38,206 nucleotides of DNA, taken from contig JARWZU010000073.1 of NCBI GenBank assembly GCA_029866215.1, positions 1 to 38,206 of the forward strand, written 5' to 3'. Each line of letters begins with the position of its first letter. The stretch's first letter is position 1. The notes under the pieces were generated by a model that was not told the origin of the DNA, did not search any database, and saw only the letters and a program-made list of their open reading frames with translations. Positions 33,401 through 38,206 of this stretch are shown in pieces. Source of the DNA: Akkermansiaceae bacterium (lineage in GTDB: Bacteria > Verrucomicrobiota > Verrucomicrobiia > Verrucomicrobiales > Akkermansiaceae). Made by a program: the position numbers and the translations under genes.

Positions 33401-33526
33401 CAAAACACAACTCAAGGCGAACGCGAAGTCCAGCAGGCGTTGCGCCGTGCACTGCTCAAGTATCGACTGCACACCGATCAGGAACTCTTCGACAAAGCGT
33501 ATGGCTACATACGGCAATATTATTGA
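30470..33526 (+). CDS. hsdR: Type I restriction endonuclease/translocase subunit
   Basis: HsdR has 1018 residues and carries out ATP-driven translocation and cutting of unmethylated DNA. The N-terminal nuclease domain has Asp189 (RFDVVFLVNGLP) and Glu203-Ala-Lys205 as the PD-(D/E)XK core. The SF2 translocase follows with Walker A GSGKS (342-346), DEAH (438-441), LTGTP and QAICRVNRTYGQ. A helical C-terminal domain completes it. Residues about 159-180 (TGALTPSPSPTGRG and following) are encoded by a palindromic repeat inserted in frame just before the nuclease core. GC falls from about 63% to about 50% after roughly 32,280, suggesting a mosaic gene. All catalytic motifs are intact. The gene faces cinA, with 19 bases between stops. 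Confidence 0.97.
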   Translation: MSFTESNTVEQMILDAATSLGSGAGSSVLREDPPSGWGGSLGEEFKPSRWTYVVATALPRQPGEVMVEPWVREALMALNPEIAEQPDRADEVIYALRAILISVQGDGLVRANENFMAWLRGEKTMPFGPNGEHTPVRLVDFNHPSRNRFTVTNQWTYSRTGALTPSPSPTGRGVAESRGEGQSVAKRFDVVFLVNGLPVVIGEAKTPTRSAVTWFDGAYQVNEIYEKEIPAMFVPNVFSFATEGRVLRYGSIRMPIDLWGPWRDDDNQDEGELRHVRTTVESLMRPGVVLDILQNFTLFATDKKHRRIKVICRYQQYETTNKMIARVVAGYPKKGLIWHFQGSGKSLLMVFAAQKLRMHPRLGNPTVLIVVDRIDLDTQISATFNAADVPNMVGVGDRQELQRLINQDVRKVLITTIHKFGEATGEWNARKNIIVMVDEAHRTQEGDLGRKMREALPNAFLFGLTGTPINRADRNTFWAFGADEDSAGYMSRYSFQDSIRDKATLPLHFEAPTVKLKIDKAAIDEAFKQITDDMSEQDRDDLAKRAAKMAVLVKNPERVRAVVEHIVQHYQTKVEPNGFKAQVVCFDRECCVLYKTVMDEIIGPDSSIIVMSSGQKDPPEWKAHLRDKDTEEKLLDRFRSPTDPLKFVIVTNKLLTGFDAPILQAMYLDKPMKDHNLLQAICRVNRTYGQSKTHGLIVDYIGIFDDVAKALDFDEKAVQQLVSNIDELRKALPVQTQKCLAFFPDVDRSVGGYEGLMAAQQCLPDNATRDRFAAEYSLLGTVWEALSPDPCLRVYSNDYKWLTQVYESVKPVSGTGKLLWHRLGAKTIELINENIHVEAVRNDIDALVLDADVLDSILNDANPAKKATEVEIKLVARLRKHAGNPKFTELGERLEKIREKHEQGLINSLEFLKGILEIAKDVVEAENRVDPEEEHDQAIAALTELFNEAKSKNTHVIVERIVTDIDAIVKQVRFPDWQNTTQGEREVQQALRRALLKYRLHTDQELFDKAYGYIRQYY
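30471..30509 (+). repeat. Direct repeat copy 2: genuine hsdR 5' end
   Basis: This is the intact counterpart of 26944-26982, with 3 mismatches in 39 bases. It begins at the second base of the hsdR start codon. Together the two copies bracket the 1160-residue gene exactly. Confidence 0.9.
30954..31011. repeat. Palindromic repetitive element inserted in frame in hsdR
   Basis: Outer arms CCCTCACCCC and GGGGTGAGGG and inner arms CCCCTCTCCC (30967-30976) and GGGAGAGGGG (30980-30989) give a long near-perfect hairpin. This is the kind of interspersed palindrome that yields LTPSPSP.GRG peptides in many bacterial genomes. Homologous HsdR sequences normally run almost directly from the NQW segment to the KRFDVV segment here, so this is an insertion of about 20 residues that kept the frame. 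Confidence 0.85.
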
Positions 33527-33545
33527 TCGAACGGAGGCCACCCCT

Positions 33546-34805
33546 TTATCTCGCGCTCGCCTTGAGCCTGCGTCTCACCGCTTCGAGTGCGCCTTGGCTC
33601 ACCGACAGTTTGAAGTCCTTGCGGTTGCGTGGGTGATAAACGCTGAAAGATTCCGTTAGCCCACCTTGCATTGCCACAGCGATCCATGCGGTGCCCACGG
33701 GTTTTTCCTCCGAGCCGCCCCCCGGACCGGCGATCCCCGTGACGGCGACCGCGATGCTTGCACCACTCACGCGCAAGGCTCCATCGGCCATGGCGCGTGC
33801 AACGACTTCGCTCACCGCACCATGGATCAAGATGTCTTCGACAGGAACGCCGAGCATACCGGACTTCGCCTCATTCGCATAAGTGACAAACCCATGAGTA
33901 AACACCTCACTGGAACCCGGCACGTTCGTGATCCGGTTGGCGATGAGGCCACCCGTACAACTCTCGGCCGTGGAAAAGGTCATCCCACGCTCAGCAAGCA
34001 TGCGGACGACAGTTTTTTCTAATGAACTTTCATCATCGCTGATCAGATACTGTTCAAAGTGATCCAGCGCGATCTTTCGGCCGGCCGCCAGCGCCGCCTC
34101 GGTGCCAATCAACCGCAAGTCCAATTCACCAATGTGCGCGCAGTATCCGTATTCGAGCCCCGCCACCGCAGCGAGTTGGGCATCGATCCCCTGATGGAAA
34201 TCGCTCTCGCCAATCCCAGTGAATTTCAGCACGAGCGCGTCATGCGCAAGCTCCACTCCTGCGAGCGCACGCAGGCGCGGCGTGATCTCCGCATGGAACA
34301 TTGGATAAAGTTCACGTGGCGGCCCTGGCAGTAAAAACACCGCGCAGTTTGACCGACCATTCAGCCTCGGCGGAACATAGACACCCGGAGCGGTTCCGTT
34401 AGGGTTAGGTAAAATATCCGCACCGACCGGACAGAGCGCCTGCTTTCGATTTGCCTCCGCCATCGGCTTGTCACGCAGCGCGAAAAATCCTTCGAGCGAC
34501 CGCATCGCGGCCTCGTCCGTGATCAACTCCAAGCCGAGAACCTCCGCCGTAATCTCGCGAGTGAGATCATCACTCGTCGGCCCAAGTCCACCCGTCACGA
34601 TCACCACATCCGCCCGACCCAGCGCCTCTTGAAGCGAATCGCGGATCGCATCACCATCGGGCACCGTCGTCTGGCGGTCGATCCGCAGGCCGAGTTTGAA
34701 CAATTCTCGGCCAAACCATGCGCCATGCGTGTTGAGCGTATTTCCCAGCAGCAGCTCGGTTCCGGTGTTGATGATTTCAATTTTCACAGCCTCACTTTGA
34801 AGCAT
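33546..34805 (-). CDS. cinA: CinA-family protein (nicotinamide-nucleotide amidohydrolase)
   Basis: This is a full-length two-domain CinA of 419 residues. The N-terminal molybdopterin-binding-like (COG1058) domain is about 8-180 with IINTGTELLLGNTLNT and TGGLGPTSDD. The C-terminal PncC domain, about 255-415, has the STAESCTGGLIANRIT motif and VTGIAGPGGGSEEKPVGT. It deamidates nicotinamide mononucleotide to nicotinate mononucleotide in the pyridine-nucleotide salvage cycle; the N-terminal domain can act as an ADP-ribose pyrophosphatase. The start at 34805 is 12 bases after the upstream stop; a GTG at 34784 (VKIEIINTG) matches the usual family start and is an equal candidate. Confidence 0.95.
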   Translation of the reverse strand: MLQSEAVKIEIINTGTELLLGNTLNTHGAWFGRELFKLGLRIDRQTTVPDGDAIRDSLQEALGRADVVIVTGGLGPTSDDLTREITAEVLGLELITDEAAMRSLEGFFALRDKPMAEANRKQALCPVGADILPNPNGTAPGVYVPPRLNGRSNCAVFLLPGPPRELYPMFHAEITPRLRALAGVELAHDALVLKFTGIGESDFHQGIDAQLAAVAGLEYGYCAHIGELDLRLIGTEAALAAGRKIALDHFEQYLISDDESSLEKTVVRMLAERGMTFSTAESCTGGLIANRITNVPGSSEVFTHGFVTYANEAKSGMLGVPVEDILIHGAVSEVVARAMADGALRVSGASIAVAVTGIAGPGGGSEEKPVGTAWIAVAMQGGLTESFSVYHPRNRKDFKLSVSQGALEAVRRRLKASAR

Positions 34806-34817
34806 CTCGCCAACGAC

Positions 34818-35450
34818 TCAAGGCCGGATATCCCTCTGAATTCGTTTTGCGAGCCACCACAGCCCACAGGGAACCACGAGGCTCAGCACAAACGCCCACG
34901 TAGGTGAGTCGTGACCCGCCTTGCCGATCGCCGCAAACAGAAACCCCATCGGAAAACTGCCGCATGCCGTCGCAACCGCGAAACTTCGGAATGGCATCCG
35001 CACCAAGCCTGCCGTGCAGGAAATCACCTCAGGTAGAATCGGCAATGTCCGAGAAAGCGCCACGATCCAGCCACCTCGATTCGAAAAAAGCCGCTTGCCC
35101 TTTTCGTACTCGCCGGCGCCTAGCCACCGCTCGACGAATCGCTCACCAAACAGCCTACCCAATCCATAGCCCGCACCCCCCGCCAGCCACAACCCAACTC
35201 CCGCCACCAACCCACCGACCCAAATCCCATAAAGATATCCGAGCGCCGAAATCACGACCGTGCTCGGCACCGGCAAAATCAGATCGCATACTAACAGAAA
35301 AATGCCAGCAGCCCATGCCCATGGCCCAGCCGCCGTCAACCACTGGATGCTCCCCGCGAAGGTAAACTGCTGATCCAGCCCTTCGCCCCAAACAAGCCAA
35401 GTCCCCAAAACCAACGCGGTCAAAAAAAATACCCACAAGATCAGGCGCAT
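34818..35450 (-). CDS. VTT-domain (TVP38/DedA-like) membrane protein
   Basis: This 210-residue inner-membrane protein has about five hydrophobic segments. The VTT/SNARE-associated core runs from about 45 to 170, with LILPVPSTVVISALGYLYG and, after an amphipathic stretch, GGWIVALSRTLPILPEVISCTAGLVRMPF, where the Arg and the Pro residues are typical of the family. Relatives are implicated in lipid scrambling or undecaprenyl-phosphate recycling, but the substrate of this branch is not known. It lies 27 bases after metH and 12 before cinA on the same strand, so the three may be one transcript. Confidence 0.88.
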   Translation of the reverse strand: MRLILWVFFLTALVLGTWLVWGEGLDQQFTFAGSIQWLTAAGPWAWAAGIFLLVCDLILPVPSTVVISALGYLYGIWVGGLVAGVGLWLAGGAGYGLGRLFGERFVERWLGAGEYEKGKRLFSNRGGWIVALSRTLPILPEVISCTAGLVRMPFRSFAVATACGSFPMGFLFAAIGKAGHDSPTWAFVLSLVVPCGLWWLAKRIQRDIRP

Positions 35451-35477
35451 GGCTCAATATCGATGATCTAATATGCA

Positions 35478-38206
35478 TTACGCGTAACCCAGCCATGGCC
35501 CGAGCCACTTCTCCGCCTCTTCAAGAGGGATGCCTTTGCGCACTGCGTAATCTTGGATCTGGTCTTTCTGCAGCTCGGAAATCGCGAAGTAATGGCTATC
35601 TGGATGCGAGAAATACAATCCACACACCGCCGCACCCGGATGCATGGCGCAACTTTCCGTTAGATTAACTCCCGTCGCTGCGGAAGCACCTAACAACTCA
35701 AACAGCAATGGCTTCTCGGTGTGATCCGGCTGCGCGGGATACCCAGGAGCTGGACGGATGCCACGGTAGTTTTCATGGATCAGTTGATCATGCGTGAGTT
35801 CATCCTCGGTCTCATATCCCCACTGGATACGCGCCTGATGATGCAGGTATTCCGCGAACGCCTCGGCAAATCGATCCGCGATTGCCTTGACCATGATCGA
35901 CCCATAGGGATCGATCTGTGCATCCAACTCTGCCGCATACTCATCTGCGCCGTGGATTCCCACCACGAACCCACCGATGTAGTCAGCCTGCTCCATGGGA
36001 GCCACCCAATCGGCCAATGCGACGTTTGGTTTTCCCGAGTCCTTCCGAATCTGCTGCCGCAGGCTGTGAAAACGCGTCCGTTCGGTCGTGCGGGATTCGT
36101 CGGTCCAAACGATGACGTCATCACCCACTGCATTCGCTGGGAAAAACCCGTAAACGCCCTCGGCACGGAATCGATCCTCGGAAACGATGCGTTCAACCCA
36201 ACCGATGGCATCCTGATAGAGTTTTCCCGCCTCTACCGCGCCCTCGGCATTTTTGGTCTTGAGCACTTTGTTTTCGCGATCCCACACACCACGCAATTCC
36301 CACGCATGAAAAAACGGCGTCCAATCGATGAATCGCGCGAGCTCACTCAACGAGGGGGTCGTCACCGTGCGCGAGCCAGTAAACGATGGCACGGGTGGCG
36401 TATAATTGGCCCAGTCGAATTTCGGTCCCGCCGCACGAGCCTCGGCAAGTGTTAGAGTTTCCTTCTTCGGTCCGCCGAGGAAATTGTCGCGCAGCTTTTG
36501 TTGTTTTTCACGGTTCTCCGCAGCGAATCCCTCGCGTTGCTCTTTCGATAGCAACGAGGTGGTGACGGGCACTGAACGCGATGCATCGAGAACATGGACC
36601 ACCGACCCAGAGTAATACTGCGCAATCTTGATCGCCGTGTGAGCCGCGGACGTCGTCGCACCTCCGATGAGCAAGGGAACCTTGAACCCGAGACGCTCCA
36701 TCTCCTTGGCGACATGCACCATTTCATCGAGCGATGGCGTGATGAGCCCCGAAAGCCCAATCACATCCGCGCCGATCTCCACAGCTTTTGCTAGAATTTT
36801 GTCGCATGAGACCATGACGCCCATGTCCGTGACTTCGAAGCCGTTGCACGACAGCACCACCCCGACGATGTTTTTGCCGATGTCATGCACGTCGCCCTTC
36901 ACCGTCGCGATGAGAAAACGCCCTGCCGAACGCCCACGCTCTGCAAGCCTCAGCGCCTCCGCATCCGTGAGCGCTGGGTTTTCTGCCATCAGCGCCGCGA
37001 TGTCGCCCGCGAGAAATTCGGCCTTGTCCGCTTCCATGAATGGAAACAACCACGCCACCGCCTTCTTCATCACCCGCGCCGATTTGACTACCTGCGGCAG
37101 GAACATCTTACCCGCACCGAACAAGTCACCCACCACACCCATCCCATCCATCAATGGACCTTCGATGACCTTCAGCGGACGCACATATTTCAAGCGCGCC
37201 TCCTCGGTGTCCTCGTCGATGTACTTGTCGATCCCCCGAAGCAACGCGTGCTCCAAGCGTTTTTCCACCGGCCCGTCGCGCCACGAAAGATCCTCCTCGA
37301 TCTTCTTGCCGCCGACCCCTTTGAAGTTCTCCGCCATGTCGAGCAAGCGCTCGGTCGAATCCGGCCTGCGGTTCAACAATACATCCTCGACACACTCTAA
37401 CAAATCTTTGGGGATCTCATCATAGACCTCAAGCATCCCCGCATTGACGATCCCCATGTCCATTCCCGCAAGCCCGGCATGATAGAGAAATGCTGAATGC
37501 ATCGCCTCGCGGACCTTGTTATTGCCGCGAAAGGAAAATGAAATGTTAGAAACACCTCCGGACACCTTGGCACCGGGCAGGTTCTCCTTGATCCAGCGCG
37601 TCGCATTGATGAAATCCAGCGCGTAGTTGTTGTGTTCCTCGATGCCGGTGGCGACGGTTAGGATGTTAGGATCGAAAATGATATCATCGGAATTGAAGCC
37701 AACCTCATCCACTAGAATCCGATAGGCTCGCTCGCAGATCCGAATTTTCTCCGCGTAAGAAGCCGCCTGCCCGTTTTCATCGAATGCCATCACCACCACC
37801 GCTGCGCCGTAACGCATGATGTGGCGGGCTTGATTTTTGAAATTCTCCTCACCCTCTTTGAGAGAAATCGAATTCACAATCCCTTTCCCCTGAAGGTATT
37901 TGAGACCCTCCTCCAGGATCTCCCACTTCGAGGAATCCACCATGATCGGCACCTTGGCGATGTCGGGTTCTCCCTGCAGCAACTGCAAAAAGCGCGCCAT
38001 CATCGCCTTGCCATCGATCAATCCGTCATCGAAGCAAATGTCGATGACGTTCGCTCCGTTGCCAACCTGTTGCCGTGCCACTTCGACCGCCGCCTCGAGA
38101 TCACCCGCGCGAACGAGCTTCGCAAACTGTGGTGATCCAGCGACGTTTGCGCGCTCACCAATCATGAGGAAACGCTTGTCCACGGTGTGGTTGTAGGCCT
38201 CAGTGC
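35478..38206 (-). CDS. metH: Cobalamin-dependent methionine synthase, 5' part beyond window edge
   Basis: MetH transfers the methyl group of methyltetrahydrofolate to homocysteine via cobalamin. About 909 codons are visible. The frame stays open to the right edge, so the homocysteine-binding domain (about 330 residues) is expected outside; a GTG at 38181-38183 is probably just an internal Val. Visible in order are the pterin-binding domain ([13 protein letters not shown], then MVDSSKW and [14 protein letters not shown]), the cap domain, the cobalamin-binding domain with DVHDIGKN (axial His, coding near 36,885) and [13 protein letters not shown], and the SAM-dependent reactivation domain with [15 protein letters not shown] near the C-terminus. 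The C-terminal half is complete. No cobalamin riboswitch can be assessed because the 5' end is missing. Confidence 0.96.
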   Translation of the reverse strand, partial: TEAYNHTVDKRFLMIGERANVAGSPQFAKLVRAGDLEAAVEVARQQVGNGANVIDICFDDGLIDGKAMMARFLQLLQGEPDIAKVPIMVDSSKWEILEEGLKYLQGKGIVNSISLKEGEENFKNQARHIMRYGAAVVVMAFDENGQAASYAEKIRICERAYRILVDEVGFNSDDIIFDPNILTVATGIEEHNNYALDFINATRWIKENLPGAKVSGGVSNISFSFRGNNKVREAMHSAFLYHAGLAGMDMGIVNAGMLEVYDEIPKDLLECVEDVLLNRRPDSTERLLDMAENFKGVGGKKIEEDLSWRDGPVEKRLEHALLRGIDKYIDEDTEEARLKYVRPLKVIEGPLMDGMGVVGDLFGAGKMFLPQVVKSARVMKKAVAWLFPFMEADKAEFLAGDIAALMAENPALTDAEALRLAERGRSAGRFLIATVKGDVHDIGKNIVGVVLSCNGFEVTDMGVMVSCDKILAKAVEIGADVIGLSGLITPSLDEMVHVAKEMERLGFKVPLLIGGATTSAAHTAIKIAQYYSGSVVHVLDASRSVPVTTSLLSKEQREGFAAENREKQQKLRDNFLGGPKKETLTLAEARAAGPKFDWANYTPPVPSFTGSRTVTTPSLSELARFIDWTPFFHAWELRGVWDRENKVLKTKNAEGAVEAGKLYQDAIGWVERIVSEDRFRAEGVYGFFPANAVGDDVIVWTDESRTTERTRFHSLRQQIRKDSGKPNVALADWVAPMEQADYIGGFVVGIHGADEYAAELDAQIDPYGSIMVKAIADRFAEAFAEYLHHQARIQWGYETEDELTHDQLIHENYRGIRPAPGYPAQPDHTEKPLLFELLGASAATGVNLTESCAMHPGAAVCGLYFSHPDSHYFAISELQKDQIQDYAVRKGIPLEEAEKWLGPWLGYA

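Noticed and set aside
38181-38183. GTG as the true start of a short MetH lacking the homocysteine domain
   Set aside because: The frame continues upstream to the window edge with sequence (TEAYNHT) that fits the linker before the pterin-binding domain, so truncation by the window is the simpler reading.
4500-38206. The word CTAAC/GTTAG seemed frequent in the housekeeping parts and rarer in the island
   Set aside because: A rough expectation from base composition (about 37 in 24 kb, both strands) is close to what I counted (about 40-45), so no special motif is claimed.
1-38206. CRISPR arrays, rRNA genes and insertion sequences
   Set aside because: No regularly spaced repeats, no rRNA segments and no transposase genes were found; the island edges at 19,173-19,436 and 33,527-33,545 show no transposon ends.

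Overview
The window looks like a chromosomal segment of a Verrucomicrobia-type bacterium (Verrucomicrobiae). The main clues are a lexA gene with a perfect TGTTC-N4-GAACA box in front of it, which is the LexA motif reported for that phylum; a prepilin-like protein with the FVDGH tail common in Verrucomicrobia, Planctomycetes and Lentisphaerae; a sensor kinase with discoidin-like extracytoplasmic domains; an integrase of a His-to-Asn subfamily familiar from this phylum; and almost no Shine-Dalgarno sequences before confident start codons. The phylum call is an inference. No rRNA is present to confirm it.

Left edge (1-1420): a tyrosine recombinase runs off the edge. It is read away from the 3' end of tRNA-Arg(ACG), so an integrated element probably lies mostly to the left of the window.

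Housekeeping block 1 (1497-19172): nearly all genes are on the minus strand. They are a YebC-family protein, ribosomal protein S1 with a terminator and a candidate promoter, riboflavin synthase behind a predicted Na+/H+ antiporter, and a probable long transcription unit of polysaccharide deacetylase, ffh, miaA, sensor kinase and NarL-type regulator that ends in a good terminator. A plus-strand pair (DUF1573 protein and rhodanese) overlaps by GTGA. lexA, a prepilin-like gene and, on the plus strand, a DsbD-type thiol reductase follow.

Defence island (19437-33526): eight plus-strand genes form one tightly packed type I restriction-modification operon of about 14 kb. The order is hsdM1, an AlbA_2/GHKL-type ATPase, hsdM2, a HigB-like toxin, a HigA-like antitoxin fused to an ImmA/IrrE metallopeptidase, hsdS, an unrecognised 1160-residue protein with an N-terminal PD-(D/E)XK-like nuclease signature, and hsdR. 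The most interesting feature is that the large gene sits between hsdS and hsdR and is bracketed by a 39-bp imperfect direct repeat. The downstream copy is the real 5' end of hsdR. The upstream copy is a 14-codon hsdR remnant whose stop overlaps the start of the inserted gene (ATGA). GC content drops from about 62% to about 50% in the middle of hsdS and stays low to the hsdR junction, so the second target-recognition half of hsdS and the large gene may have arrived together. hsdR also carries an in-frame palindromic repeat of about 58 bp just before its nuclease motif. I propose that the large protein is an accessory effector or sensor added to a type I system; its function is unknown.

Housekeeping block 2 (33546-38206): cinA, a VTT/DedA-like membrane protein and the C-terminal three quarters of metH, all on the minus strand. 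metH runs off the right edge.
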